This document shows positions 7,354 through 15,760 of a stretch of DNA of 26,483 nt, in pieces. The DNA is from RUG626 sp051866775 (GTDB lineage: Bacteria > Bacillota > Clostridia > Oscillospirales > Oscillospiraceae). A model generated the notes under the pieces. That model saw only the letters and a program-made list of their open reading frames with translations. It had not been told where the DNA came from and did no database searches. The stretch's first letter is position 1. Each line of letters begins with the position of its first letter. Where the stretch lies: contig JBJDXR010000044.1 in the NCBI GenBank assembly GCA_051866775.1, positions 1 through 26,483 on the forward strand, written 5' to 3'. The position numbers and the translations under genes were made by a program.

Positions 7354-8424
7354 GTGAAAGGCAGCGATAACAGGCGTTTAATAAACACGCTTCTCCGTGC
7401 AGCGCTCATAATAGCCGGGGTACTTATATTTGCAAAGTTCCTTCTTCCGTGCCTGCTGCCGTTTATTTTTGCCTTCCTGACGGCATGGCTGATAGAACCG
7501 GCAGTCCGGTATCTGAACAGACGGCTGCACTTTAACCGGGGCGCAGCCGCGGCATTGTGCGTACTCTTTATCCTTCTGTCATTTTTGGGTCTTTTCTCGT
7601 TTGTGATATCGCGGCTTATATATGAGGCAGTGGATTTTGTAAAGGCCCTGCCGGAGCTTGCTGCAGGCATTCCCGGCATACTGCGGAAGATAGAGAACAG
7701 CGTAGCGAATTTCATCGCCAGATCTCCCGACGGCATACAGGAATATCTCGATAATGCCATAGACGGCTTTATAAGCAAGGCTGCAGAAATACCTGCGGCT
7801 CTGTCCTCAAAGGCGCTCACATGGCTGTCCGGCTTTGCCGGAAGCACCCCTCGGGTTGTACTGTTCTGCGCCACATATGCCATAGGCTCTTTCTTTATAA
7901 GCAGCAGCTTTCCGGAGATCCTGCGTTTTATAAAAAAACAGATACCGGAAAGTTTTCATAAAACTGCGCATAATATAAAGGCCGACCTGCTCAGCGGTCT
8001 CGGCAGGTGGCTTAAAGCACAGCTGACACTAATGTGTATAACATTTTTGGAGCTGACACTGGCTCTTATGCTGCTTAAAATAAATTATGCCGTCATAATT
8101 GCTTTCATAATCGCCGTAATTGACGCGCTGCCAGTCTTCGGCACAGGAGTTGTACTCATCCCATGGGCGGTGATACTGTTCATAAGCGGTGACACCGCGC
8201 TTGCAGTTGGACTTTTAGCCACATATCTTATCGTGACCGTAGCTAGGAGCTGCTTGGAGCCGAAAATTGTCGGAGCACAGTTCGGAATAAGCCCCGCTGC
8301 GGCGCTTCTGGCCATGTACTCAGGCTACAAGCTTATCGGAGTCGCCGGGATGATATTGTTCCCCTTCCTTCTCATGATGCTCAAGCAGATGAACGACAAG
8401 GGATACGTGAAGCTATGGAAATAG
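7354..8424 (+). CDS. AI-2E family membrane protein, YtvI-like
   Basis: 356 residues with about seven to eight hydrophobic segments. There is an N-terminal pair (about 11-50), one at about 62-90, a long soluble stretch with amphipathic helices (about 90-165), and a C-terminal cluster (about 165-345). The arrangement, the PFIFAFLTAWLIEPAV region and the late IDALPVFGTG block are characteristic of the AI-2E/PerM family, and the size fits the sporulation protein YtvI. Members are thought to be transporters; substrates are mostly unknown. The GTG start at 7354 lies six bases after GGAGG; the ATG two bases before it is out of frame. The last 10 bases overlap the next gene, so the genes are co-transcribed. 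A sporulation role is inferred from the family only. Confidence 0.8.
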   Translation: MKGSDNRRLINTLLRAALIIAGVLIFAKFLLPCLLPFIFAFLTAWLIEPAVRYLNRRLHFNRGAAAALCVLFILLSFLGLFSFVISRLIYEAVDFVKALPELAAGIPGILRKIENSVANFIARSPDGIQEYLDNAIDGFISKAAEIPAALSSKALTWLSGFAGSTPRVVLFCATYAIGSFFISSSFPEILRFIKKQIPESFHKTAHNIKADLLSGLGRWLKAQLTLMCITFLELTLALMLLKINYAVIIAFIIAVIDALPVFGTGVVLIPWAVILFISGDTALAVGLLATYLIVTVARSCLEPKIVGAQFGISPAAALLAMYSGYKLIGVAGMILFPFLLMMLKQMNDKGYVKLWK

Positions 8425-8780
8425 ACAGAGGCAAAAAATTAAAGCTGATGCTGACGGGCGCGCTTGCCGGGCTTATAAACGGCTTTTTCGGCGGCGGAGG
8501 CGGCATGGTGCTCATTCCAATGCTTACCGGTTTTATCGGGCTTGAAGACCGACGGAGCTTTGCAACCTCAGTCGCTGTAATGCTTCCGCTCTCGACCGTG
8601 TCGGCAGCCGTTTACTTTATAAGCGGGGCAATTCCGCTCTCCAGCGCAGCGCCGTTCCTAATCGGCGGGCTTCTGGGAGGCGCGGCCAGCGGACTTAGCT
8701 TTAAGCGCATACCAACTGCGCTGCTGCGCAGGATATTTGCCCTTTTCATCATATACGGAGGGATACGGTCGTTTCTATGA
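8415..8780 (+). CDS. Half-size TauE/SafE (TSUP) permease, first half
   Basis: 121 residues with about four hydrophobic segments. The glycine-rich signature GLINGFFGGGGGMVLIPML at the N-terminus is the repeat motif of TSUP permeases, which move sulphur-containing or organic anions across the membrane. Normal members have about 250 residues and two such repeats in one chain. This gene encodes one repeat only and ends in ATGA overlapping the next gene, which encodes the other repeat. Together they equal a full-length permease, so a two-subunit transporter is likely. It also overlaps the preceding YtvI-like gene. The substrate cannot be assigned. Confidence 0.85.
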   Translation: MEIDRGKKLKLMLTGALAGLINGFFGGGGGMVLIPMLTGFIGLEDRRSFATSVAVMLPLSTVSAAVYFISGAIPLSSAAPFLIGGLLGGAASGLSFKRIPTALLRRIFALFIIYGGIRSFL

Positions 8781-9139
8781 GCTTTTGGCTAAATATTTTC
8801 GCAGGTGCAGTCTGCGGTGTGCTCTCCGGCTGCGGTATCGGCGGCGGATCTTTGCTGCTGATTTATATGACGCACTTTGCAAGCCTGCCGCAGACCACGG
8901 CTCAGGGAATAAATCTCTTATACTTTATTCCCACTTCGTTTGCGGCGCTGATATCACACTTTAAAAACAAGCTTGTTGATAAAGCTGCCATGATTTACGC
9001 CTGCCTTCCCGGCACTGTCTGCTCTTTTTTCGCCGCACTGGCTGCAACATCAATAGATTCCGGACTGCTGCGTAAATTTTTCGGCATATTTCTCATACTC
9101 ATCGGCGTTAAAATGCTTATTAAGAGGAAAAACGCGTGA
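8777..9139 (+). CDS. Half-size TauE/SafE (TSUP) permease, second half
   Basis: 120 residues, about four hydrophobic segments, with the repeat motif GVLSGCGIGGGSLLLIYM at residues 13-30. It starts within the stop of the preceding half-permease (ATGA overlap), so translation is coupled and equal amounts of the halves are expected. The two chains differ clearly, so this is not a recent tandem copy but the two diverged halves encoded separately. The C-terminus is basic (MLIKRKNA). See the preceding entry for the family role; whether the halves pair with each other is inference. Confidence 0.85.
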   Translation: MSFWLNIFAGAVCGVLSGCGIGGGSLLLIYMTHFASLPQTTAQGINLLYFIPTSFAALISHFKNKLVDKAAMIYACLPGTVCSFFAALAATSIDSGLLRKFFGIFLILIGVKMLIKRKNA

Positions 9140-9235
9140 AGCAGGCGCTCTTGTAAAAAACGGTGCACAATGTTAGAATGTCCTTTGGATGTCCGGACAG
9201 GCTTATAACCGTCTTTCCCTCATTAATGTGTTTAC

Positions 9236-9240
9236 GGAGG
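9236..9240 (+). promoter_or_regulatory. Ribosome binding site deciding a TTG start
   Basis: GGAGG stands nine bases before TTG at 9250 in the TetR-type frame. The ATG at 9163 has no such site and adds 29 residues unlike the family. Confidence 0.6.
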
Positions 9241-9249
9241 CGACAGGAT

Positions 9250-9801
9250 TTGCTGACTCACAAGAAAGAAAACCCTATGGCTATCAGGTCAAAAAACGCC
9301 CTCTCCAGCTCGCTTCTCAAGCTGATGATGTACAAGTCCTTTGACGAAATCTCCATATCAGACATCACAGAGCGCGCAGGCCTTTCAAGACAGACATTCT
9401 ACACAAACTTTCAGAAGAAGGAGGACATCCTTCTCTACCTTCTCCACAGACTGTTCCAGCGCTACTATGACAAGCTGAGCGCGGCAAAGCCGGTGCCGGA
9501 GAACCTGATCATAGACTATTTTATTTTCTGGGGGGACAGCAGGGATTTTCTTTCGCTGCTCTTTAATCAGAACATGGGATTTCTTTTTCAGGACTGCAAC
9601 AGGGCCTTTTTTGTCGAGGACACGGATATAATTAACGATATGTTCACTGCCGAGCCGTGGCAGCTCCCCTATGTGAAGGCGAGCCTTGCGGGTGTTACAT
9701 ATGAGCTGCTTCTGATGTGGATAACAAAGGATCAGGGGCTGTCGGTGGACGTCTTAAACTCCATGACCGTGAACCTTCTTGGAGGCAAAATATTTGCGTG
9801 A
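9250..9801 (+). CDS. TetR-type transcriptional regulator
   Basis: 183 residues from TTG at 9250. The N-terminal DNA-binding domain (about residues 12-60) includes SFDEISISDITERAGLSRQTFYTNFQKKEDIL, the classic TetR helix-turn-helix with the conserved TFY and F-x-K-K positions. The C-terminal ligand domain (about 70-183) resembles the TetR_C_7 type common in Gram-positive regulators; its ligand is unknown. A longer reading from ATG at 9163 is possible but would add residues unlike the family. It follows the half-permease pair by about 110 bases, so it may regulate them or itself; that is context only. The 3' end runs into a terminator shared with the convergent gene. Confidence 0.88.
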   Translation: MLTHKKENPMAIRSKNALSSSLLKLMMYKSFDEISISDITERAGLSRQTFYTNFQKKEDILLYLLHRLFQRYYDKLSAAKPVPENLIIDYFIFWGDSRDFLSLLFNQNMGFLFQDCNRAFFVEDTDIINDMFTAEPWQLPYVKASLAGVTYELLLMWITKDQGLSVDVLNSMTVNLLGGKIFA

Positions 9802-9835
9802 AAAAACCGCGGACATAAAGTCCGCGGTTTTTTAT
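9801..9835. terminator. Bidirectional terminator between convergent genes
   Basis: Arms AAAAAACCGCGGAC and GTCCGCGGTTTTTT pair perfectly across ATAAA, giving T runs on both strands. It serves the TetR-type gene on + and overlaps the stop codon of the DUF1015 gene on -. Confidence 0.85.
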
Positions 9836-11046
9836 TTAATCTTTCTACACTCAAGGTAATAGCGCTTATCCCGGGCGTGACCTATTGAGAAGCTCTTTTT
9901 GGGAAACACCCCGTCGGCTATGACGGTACTAAAAAGCTCCTCCTTATCCATCACAGGGAGCAAAAAGCCTATACTGCCCTGTTCCTCCGTAAGCCTCAGC
10001 ACAGCCTCTTCGTCATGAATATAGTCTATCGACCCGTCAGACACCGCCGCGTACTCCTCAAGGAAGCTCTGGAGCTGTTCGATCATGCTTCCAAAACTTT
10101 TACCGCGGATACGCAGTTTTCCCGCCTTACGTCCGCTGACAACATACTCGACCTCATGTCCGTCAGGACAAGTGAGCTTTTCATTCATGACCTCAAGCAG
10201 CTTATCAGGCGTGGTATTAAAAACTATCCTGTGGATAGGCTCAAAATGCACTCCGGGATCATAAACATTATTAAGCTCCACAAGCGCGAAGCGCGCCGGG
10301 TGTGCTGCAATCTGCTCAGGCGCAAGGCTCTGCTTTATCTTTTCCCACAGCTCTTTCGCCGCGGCAAGGGAGTGATTGCCGTCGCCTATAACAATCTGCA
10401 CGTCGCTCTGAGCCAGCCTTTCCAGCGCTGTCATTACCTCAGCCGCTGTCTCGCCGCTCACCTGATAGCCCCGGATATGTCCGCCGCCCTCCATAAGCTC
10501 AAAGTCATAGAGCTTTCTCATTGATGAAACGCGCTTCTTAAGCGGCTCCACCACACACTTCTCCCTATCGTCTATGAGCACCATGGCATGGGGAAGCTCA
10601 AGAGGGGCGCTCTCTCGAATGAGCATCCTTGCCGGGAGCCGCTCTACAACCGTCTTCTCACTGGCACGCACCGGAGATCCTGAGTTTATTGAAAAATCAT
10701 AGGCCTCCAGATCTAGCGCACCCACGAGTCCCCGGCGTACACCCCCGGTCACTGTGCGCTCCACATAAATAAAGCTCTGCTTTATCGTCTCAAACACACC
10801 GGCCGACAAATAGCTCTCCATGACACTGTTTACACCCGCAGCCATATCCATGATGGGCGCGTCGTTTAAGTATGCCTCCGGCAGTATCATATGATATGTG
10901 GAGAGCTTTCCAACCGTCCTCTCCCTGACACTGTTCCAGTAATCTCTCTCCGACGTAAACTGATCACAGGCGATTACGCTCCAGTCCTCCATGTCAGCTC
11001 CGGCAGGAATCAGTATATCCGCCGGTACAAATGCTGATTTTCCCAT
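9832..11046 (-). CDS. DUF1015 family protein
   Basis: 404 residues, soluble, with no membrane segment. It opens with FVPADILIPAGADMEDWSVIACDQF and carries the GDGNHSLAAAKELWEKIK block at about residues 222-239, which corresponds to the conserved Asp-Gly-x-His core of DUF1015. The C-terminal FSTVIADGVFPKKSFSIGHARDKRYYLECRKIK also fits the family. The biochemical role is not established to my knowledge; members often neighbour serine-synthesis genes in Clostridia, but none is present here. Its stop codon lies inside the shared terminator stem. The start is the ATG at 11046 with a modest GAGAGGGAAG ribosome site upstream. The kinase-like gene is divergent, separated by 196 bases. Confidence 0.85.
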   Translation of the reverse strand: MGKSAFVPADILIPAGADMEDWSVIACDQFTSERDYWNSVRERTVGKLSTYHMILPEAYLNDAPIMDMAAGVNSVMESYLSAGVFETIKQSFIYVERTVTGGVRRGLVGALDLEAYDFSINSGSPVRASEKTVVERLPARMLIRESAPLELPHAMVLIDDREKCVVEPLKKRVSSMRKLYDFELMEGGGHIRGYQVSGETAAEVMTALERLAQSDVQIVIGDGNHSLAAAKELWEKIKQSLAPEQIAAHPARFALVELNNVYDPGVHFEPIHRIVFNTTPDKLLEVMNEKLTCPDGHEVEYVVSGRKAGKLRIRGKSFGSMIEQLQSFLEEYAAVSDGSIDYIHDEEAVLRLTEEQGSIGFLLPVMDKEELFSTVIADGVFPKKSFSIGHARDKRYYLECRKIK

Positions 11047-11149
11047 TTGACTTCCCTCTCAGTAATTAAATTCGTCCATAAACTTTATGAATTCTATCAG
11101 CTTTAAATCAGATTGTAAAGCATATCCTTCCAAAAATTGAATTTTACAG

Positions 11150-11178
11150 TTGCACATGCGGGACATTTGTGGTAATAT
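11150..11178 (+). promoter_or_regulatory. Promoter of the cytidylate-kinase-like gene
   Basis: TTGCAC (11150-11155) and TAATAT (11173-11178) are separated by exactly 17 bases, the spacing of a sigma-A promoter. It lies about 65 bases ahead of the start codon, leaving a leader of about 58 bases in which no riboswitch was recognised. Confidence 0.5.
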
Positions 11179-11242
11179 TAATATAAATCAATACCCTAAA
11201 GCCCGAAGATTTTGTTCATTATTTATATAAGGGGGTAAGAAC

Positions 11243-11863
11243 ATGAAAAAAGCTGTTATTGCAATAAGCCGTGCCTATGGAAGCGGCGGTACGATCGTCG
11301 GAAGGAAGCTTGCGGCTGAGCTTGGTATCCCTATGTTCGATAAGAAGATTATTGAACTGGCTGCTGAGAAGAGCGGCCTCTCGCAGGACTATATTGACCG
11401 TATGGAGGCGCACGCCTCAAGCAGCTTCCTGTTTAATTTAGCCTCTGCCTCCTATCCAACGCCGGGGCTTACTGCCCAGTATGATATCCCCATAACCTTC
11501 TCGGCTTTTTCGGCCCAGTCGGCCGTTATAAGGGAGCTAGCCGAAAAAAACAGCTGCGTTATAATCGGCCGCTGCTCCGACTATATTCTAAAGGACGATC
11601 CCAACTGCATCAAGGTCTTTCTTTATGCTGAGAGAGAGGATAGAATCTCCCATGTTATGAACGAATTTGGTCTTGAGCGCAAACAGGCTGAAGCAAAGCT
11701 AAATAAGATGGATAAGGGACGCGCGAACTACTATAGGAACTTCACAGGAGAGAGCTGGGGTTCGGTCTATTCCCACGATTTAAGCATAAACACCACGCGC
11801 ACCGGACGCGACGGCGCCGTTGAGGTCATTAAGTCATATCTCACCCAGTGCGGCATCCTGTAA
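11243..11863 (+). CDS. Cytidylate kinase-like family protein
   Basis: 206 residues. The P-loop region SRAYGSGGTIVGRKLAAELG (residues 9-28) matches the cytidylate-kinase-like family, where GSGG-x3-G-[KR] replaces the standard Walker A form. ASVIIGRCSDYIL-type residues (CVIIGRCSDYIL, about 107-118) and RISHVMNEFGLERKQAE fit the lid and NMP-binding regions. It is not the main CMP kinase (Cmk), which lacks this arrangement; the phosphate acceptor is unknown. The start follows AGGGGG. It is single-gene in context, with its own promoter and a strong hairpin after it. Confidence 0.85.
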   Translation: MKKAVIAISRAYGSGGTIVGRKLAAELGIPMFDKKIIELAAEKSGLSQDYIDRMEAHASSSFLFNLASASYPTPGLTAQYDIPITFSAFSAQSAVIRELAEKNSCVIIGRCSDYILKDDPNCIKVFLYAEREDRISHVMNEFGLERKQAEAKLNKMDKGRANYYRNFTGESWGSVYSHDLSINTTRTGRDGAVEVIKSYLTQCGIL

Positions 11864-11876
11864 AACATATATTAAT

Positions 11877-11924
11877 ACACAACACATCTCCCGTGCTTTT
11901 TGCACGGGAGATGTGTTGTGTTTA
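11877..11924 (+). terminator. Long-stem terminator after the kinase-like gene
   Basis: Twenty-base arms (11877-11896 and 11902-11921) pair perfectly across a loop of five T; a TTT run follows. The stem is unusually long for a terminator, and the T run is short, but no other use is evident. Confidence 0.65.
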
Positions 11925-11987
11925 TCATTACTCGTATAATATATATCACGGCAGATTTTAATAAATTATTAAATACCGCGGCAGGTA

Positions 11988-12016
11988 TTGACAACTTGGG
12001 AAGACGGTGCTAAATT
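11988..12016 (+). promoter_or_regulatory. Sigma-A promoter of the hrcA operon
   Basis: A perfect TTGACA (11988-11993), 17-base spacer and TAAATT (12011-12016; four of six positions). Transcription should begin near 12023, inside the CIRCE element. Confidence 0.75.
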
Positions 12017-12020
12017 ATGT

Positions 12021-12047
12021 TTAGCACTCAGAAACCTCGAGTGCTAA
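12021..12047 (+). promoter_or_regulatory. CIRCE operator (HrcA binding site)
   Basis: TTAGCACTC-N9-GAGTGCTAA, a perfect match to the CIRCE consensus. The palindrome actually extends to 13-base arms (12017-12029 and 12039-12051). It covers the predicted transcription start, so HrcA bound here would block initiation, with relief after heat shock. Confidence 0.97.
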
Positions 12048-12049
12048 AC

Positions 12050-13168
12050 ATGGGCTTAAGCAGAAACTTCTGTCTGGCGGTGGTTTTTCTGGATATTAGT
12101 GAGAGAAAAAAGAGAATACTTCGCACCGTAGTGGAAGAATATATTGAGACGGCCGAGCCTGTAGGCAGCAAAACCGTTCAGCAAAAAGCACAGCTTGACT
12201 GCTCCCCTGCCACTATTCGCAATGAGCTTGCAGATCTTTGCGTTCAGGGCTACCTTGAACAGCCTCACACTTCCGCCGGGAGGATCCCTACTGCCAAGGG
12301 CTACAGGCTCTATGTAAACGAGCTTATGCGGGAACAGAAGCTCTCCCTTGAGGAGACTGAGACTATAAACCGCGCCCTCACTGTGAAGATGGAGCAGCTC
12401 GACAAGCTGATAAGCGATGTGGGTCATGTGGCGTCCGAGCTTACAAGTTACCCTGCTCTCGCCTTTTCGGCCGCAGCCCCAGCCACGATCAAGCGCTTTG
12501 ACCTCATCTACATTGACCCGAATACCTTTATAATTGTCCTGCTGCTGTCTAACGACACGGTGAAAAACAAGCTTATACATCTTCCCTTTTCCTTCGATCA
12601 GAGTATGGTGCAAAAGCTTTCAGCGGTTTTTAACGGCTCCTTCACCGGTATAACCGAGGACAAAATAACGCCGCTGCTTATATCCTCAACTGAACGGGCA
12701 GTAGACGACACCATGGGGCTTTGCTCCGTGATAGCAGGCTTTGTCATTGAGGTTCTGAGCACTGTAAAAAGCACTGAAGCCATAGTTTCCGGCGAGGCAA
12801 ACCTTTTAAAGCTCCCGGAATTCAAAGACCCGGAGAAGGCACACAAGCTTATTAATTATCTTTCCGATTCCGCAAACCTTTCCGTCCTTCCGGCAATATC
12901 AGGCACCGGCGACGTAAGGGTTATTATAGGACCCGAAAATGTTGCTGAGGAGCTTAAGGATTCCAGTGTAGTCCTGGCAAGCTACAACGCTGGGGATAAT
13001 ACCCGCGGTCTTATCGGCGTGGTCGGACCTACAAGAATGGACTACTCAAAAGTTGCAGCGAAGCTCAGCTATATCGCGGACGGACTTTCAAAGCTTTTAG
13101 GCGGCGGAGGCTCTCCCCCGCCAGGCTTCGGCAAGCTAATGATAAAAGGAGATGACCCTGATGTCTAA
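12050..13168 (+). CDS. hrcA: Heat-shock repressor HrcA
   Basis: Represses class I heat-shock genes by binding CIRCE; depends on GroE chaperonin in studied species. The winged-helix domain (ERKKRILRTVVEEYIETAEPVGSKTV through the GYRLYVNELM block) is followed by the HrcA effector domain and a glycine-rich end (LLGGGGSPPPGFGKLM). The start is uncertain. ATG at 12017 is excluded because it lies before the predicted transcription start. ATG at 12050 lacks a clear ribosome site, GTG at 12080 likewise, and CTG at 12089 follows GGCGGTGG and would give the family-like beginning MDISERKKRIL. ATG 12050 is used here. The stop overlaps the grpE start by 8 bases. Confidence 0.93.
   Translation: MGLSRNFCLAVVFLDISERKKRILRTVVEEYIETAEPVGSKTVQQKAQLDCSPATIRNELADLCVQGYLEQPHTSAGRIPTAKGYRLYVNELMREQKLSLEETETINRALTVKMEQLDKLISDVGHVASELTSYPALAFSAAAPATIKRFDLIYIDPNTFIIVLLLSNDTVKNKLIHLPFSFDQSMVQKLSAVFNGSFTGITEDKITPLLISSTERAVDDTMGLCSVIAGFVIEVLSTVKSTEAIVSGEANLLKLPEFKDPEKAHKLINYLSDSANLSVLPAISGTGDVRVIIGPENVAEELKDSSVVLASYNAGDNTRGLIGVVGPTRMDYSKVAAKLSYIADGLSKLLGGGGSPPPGFGKLMIKGDDPDV
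13145..13151 (+). promoter_or_regulatory. Ribosome binding site deciding the grpE start
   Basis: AAAGGAG lies nine bases before the ATG at 13161. The ATG at 13152 touches the site and so is rejected. Confidence 0.6.
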
Positions 13169-13739
13169 AAGGCAAAAAGACAACGAGACAGAAAACCCTG
13201 TCGAGAATAACGAGGAGACTATAACAGATGATACCGCTGCACCGGTCTCCGAGGATAACGGCAGCGGTGCGGACGCCGCGGCAGGAAGCGATCAGGAAAA
13301 GGACACCGCCCCGACGGCAGAGGAGCTTTTAAACGCGGAAAAGGATAAATATCTTAGGCTTTTGGCTGAATATGATAATTACCGCAAACGCAGTCAGAAG
13401 GAGCGCGAGGCGCTGTTCACCTCGATAAAATCCGAGACCGTGCTCCAGATACTTCCCGTGTACGACAATCTCGAGCGCGCCTTAGCATTAAAGTCCACAG
13501 ACGAGGCCTTCTACAAGGGCATCGAGATGACAATGGCCCAGCTCAAAGAAATTTTCGAGAAGCTCGGCGTTAAGCCGATAGAGGCCGTAGGACAGAAGTT
13601 TGACGCAAACCTCCACAACGCCATAATGCACATTGAGGACGAAAACTGCGGCGAGAATGAGGTCGTGGAGGAGTTCCAGAAGGGATTTCTTCTGGGAGAC
13701 AAAGTGATCAGGTTCTCAATGGTCAAGGTGGCAAACTAA
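13161..13739 (+). CDS. grpE: GrpE, nucleotide exchange factor for DnaK
   Basis: 192 residues. The first 55 are acidic and low-complexity (Glu/Asp/Ala/Asn), as is usual, followed by a long coiled-coil helix (EELLNAEKDKYLRLLAEYDNYRKRSQ) and the beta-domain signature (PIEAVGQKFDANLHNAIMHIED ... EEFQKGFLLGDKVIRFSMVKVAN). GrpE releases ADP from DnaK in the cytoplasm. Translation overlaps hrcA by 8 bases, and dnaK follows 55 bases later in the same unit. Confidence 0.97.
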   Translation: MSKRQKDNETENPVENNEETITDDTAAPVSEDNGSGADAAAGSDQEKDTAPTAEELLNAEKDKYLRLLAEYDNYRKRSQKEREALFTSIKSETVLQILPVYDNLERALALKSTDEAFYKGIEMTMAQLKEIFEKLGVKPIEAVGQKFDANLHNAIMHIEDENCGENEVVEEFQKGFLLGDKVIRFSMVKVAN

Positions 13740-13794
13740 ACCGCCTGACATTTATAATAAACAATTTTTTCATTTTATATAGGAGGCAATCATT

Positions 13795-15660
13795 ATGGGA
13801 AAAATCATTGGAATTGACCTTGGTACGACTAACAGCTGTGTATCCGTTATGGAAGGCGGCGAGCCTGTAGTAATAGCAAACGCAGAAGGCGCACGCACTA
13901 CCCCGTCCGTCGTGGCATTCTCTAAGGACGGCGAGCGCATGGTCGGCCAGGTCGCAAAGCGTCAGGCCATCACCAACCCCGACCGCACCATCTCCTCCAT
14001 CAAGCGTGAGATGGGTTCTAATTACAAGGTCACTGTCGACGGAAAGTCCTACACCCCGCAGGAGATAAGCTCCATGGTCCTTCAGAAGCTGAAGGCTGAC
14101 GCCGAGGCATATCTCGGCCAGCCCGTGACCGAGGCGGTTATCACCGTCCCTGCTTACTTTACGGACTCCCAGCGTCAGGCAACCAAGGATGCCGGTAAAA
14201 TAGCCGGTCTTGACGTTAAACGTATTATAAACGAGCCTACTGCCGCTGCGCTTGCTTACGGCCTTGATAAGGAACAGGCCCAGAAGATAATGGTATACGA
14301 TTTGGGCGGCGGTACCTTTGATGTGTCTATCCTTGAGATTGACGACGGCGTCATTCAGGTTCTCGCCACGGCAGGCAACAACCGTCTGGGCGGCGATGAC
14401 TTTGACGAGTGCATAGTCAAGTACCTTGTGGAGGAGTTCAAAAAGACCAACGGCGTGGACCTGTCCACCGACCGCGTGGCTATGCAGAGGCTCCGTGAGG
14501 CCGCTGAGAAGGCCAAGTGCGACCTTTCCGGTGTGACCACCACCAGCATAAACCTGCCCTACATCACCGCAGATGCGACCGGTCCTAAGCACCTTGATGT
14601 GACTCTCACAAGAGCTAAATTCAACGAGCTTACCGCTCACCTTGTGGAGGCCACCGCAGGCCCTGTCCGCCAGGCTCTTAACGATAAGGGGCTTACCGGC
14701 AGTGATATTAACAAGGTCCTTATGGTCGGCGGCTCCAGCCGTATCCCGGCTGTTCAGGAGATGGTCAAGAAGCTCACCGGTAAGGAAGGCTTCAAGGGCA
14801 TCAACCCCGATGAGTGCGTAGCTATCGGCGCGGCCATCCAGGGCGGCGTTCTCGGCGGAGACGTAGAGGGTATCGTCCTTCTGGATGTCACCCCGCTGTC
14901 TTTGGGCATTGAAACACTCGGAGGAGTGTTCACAAAGATAATCGAGCGCAATACCACCATCCCCACCGAGAAAAAGCAGGTGTTCACCACCGCAGCTGAC
15001 AATCAGACCTCAGTTGAGGTCAACGTCCTTCAGGGCGAGCGTGAGATGGCCCAGTACAACAAGTCCCTTGGCCGGTTCCATCTGGACGGCATTGTGCAGG
15101 CCCGCCGCGGCGTTCCTCAGATTGAGGTCTCCTTTAACATCGATGCAAACGGCATCGTTAACGTCTCAGCCAAGGATCTGGGCACCGGCAATGAGCAGCA
15201 CATCACCATCACCTCATCCACCAATATGTCCAAGGAGGAAGTGGAGAAGGCCGTCCGTGAGGCGGAGCAGTACGCCGCCGAGGACGCCAAGCGCAAGGAA
15301 GAAGTGGATATCCGCAACGCAGGCGATCAGATGGTATATCAGACGGAGAAGGTTCTGTCCGAGACCGGCGATAAGATCGACGCCGCTGACAAGAGCGAGG
15401 TCGAGGCGGCTCTCAGCACGCTGAAGACAGCGCTGGCCGGCACCGATTCCGCAGCAATCAAGTCCGCCACAGACGCCCTCACTCAGGTGTTCTATAAGGT
15501 CAGCGAGAAGCTTTACAGCCAGGCCAATCCTCAGGGCGCGGCCGGCGGAGCCGACTTCAACCCAGGTGCAAATGCCGGACAGGGCGCCGGCACAGGCGCC
15601 GACGGACAGCAGTATTACGACGCCGATTACGAGGTCGTGGACGACGACGACAAGAAATAA
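13795..15660 (+). CDS. dnaK: DnaK, Hsp70 chaperone
   Basis: 621 residues. The N-terminal ATPase has the GIDLGTTNSCVSV phosphate loop (residues 6-18), the DLGGGTFDVSIL signature and VGGSSRIPAVQ. The substrate-binding domain includes LLDVTPLSLGIETLGG and NTTIP. The C-terminal lid ends in a Gly/Ala-rich stretch and YEVVDDDDKK. AGGAGG lies nine bases before the ATG. There is no CIRCE in the 55-base gap upstream, so expression depends on the hrcA promoter; a TATAAT at 13753-13758 exists but lacks a -35 box. Confidence 0.99.
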   Translation: MGKIIGIDLGTTNSCVSVMEGGEPVVIANAEGARTTPSVVAFSKDGERMVGQVAKRQAITNPDRTISSIKREMGSNYKVTVDGKSYTPQEISSMVLQKLKADAEAYLGQPVTEAVITVPAYFTDSQRQATKDAGKIAGLDVKRIINEPTAAALAYGLDKEQAQKIMVYDLGGGTFDVSILEIDDGVIQVLATAGNNRLGGDDFDECIVKYLVEEFKKTNGVDLSTDRVAMQRLREAAEKAKCDLSGVTTTSINLPYITADATGPKHLDVTLTRAKFNELTAHLVEATAGPVRQALNDKGLTGSDINKVLMVGGSSRIPAVQEMVKKLTGKEGFKGINPDECVAIGAAIQGGVLGGDVEGIVLLDVTPLSLGIETLGGVFTKIIERNTTIPTEKKQVFTTAADNQTSVEVNVLQGEREMAQYNKSLGRFHLDGIVQARRGVPQIEVSFNIDANGIVNVSAKDLGTGNEQHITITSSTNMSKEEVEKAVREAEQYAAEDAKRKEEVDIRNAGDQMVYQTEKVLSETGDKIDAADKSEVEAALSTLKTALAGTDSAAIKSATDALTQVFYKVSEKLYSQANPQGAAGGADFNPGANAGQGAGTGADGQQYYDADYEVVDDDDKK

Positions 15661-15697
15661 TCCCCTATCGGGGTTTTAAACCGTCCGGGTATTACAT

Positions 15698-15724
15698 TGC
15701 GGGCACAGGCTTTGTGTCCGCAAT
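15698..15724 (+). other. Stem-loop in the dnaK-dnaJ spacer
   Basis: Arms TTGCGGGCACA and TGTGTCCGCAA form an 11-base stem (one G-U pair) across a short loop. CCGGG and CCCGG flank it and could extend it as an outer stem. It may dampen transcription or set processing between dnaK and dnaJ. A small CCCC/GGGG stem with four T also lies just after the dnaK stop. Confidence 0.5.
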
Positions 15725-15760
15725 TTCCCGGTATATACCGATCCCATTTGGGAACATAGA

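Noticed and set aside
12017..12049. ATG at 12017 as the hrcA start
   Set aside because: It lies within the CIRCE palindrome and before the transcription start predicted from TTGACA-17-TAAATT.
13753..13758. TATAAT before dnaK as a separate promoter
   Set aside because: No -35 box at a proper distance and no CIRCE; the gap is short and inside the operon.
13723..14640. Long open frame of 305 codons on the minus strand opposite dnaK
   Set aside because: Antisense shadow of the GC-biased dnaK reading frame, with no family resemblance.
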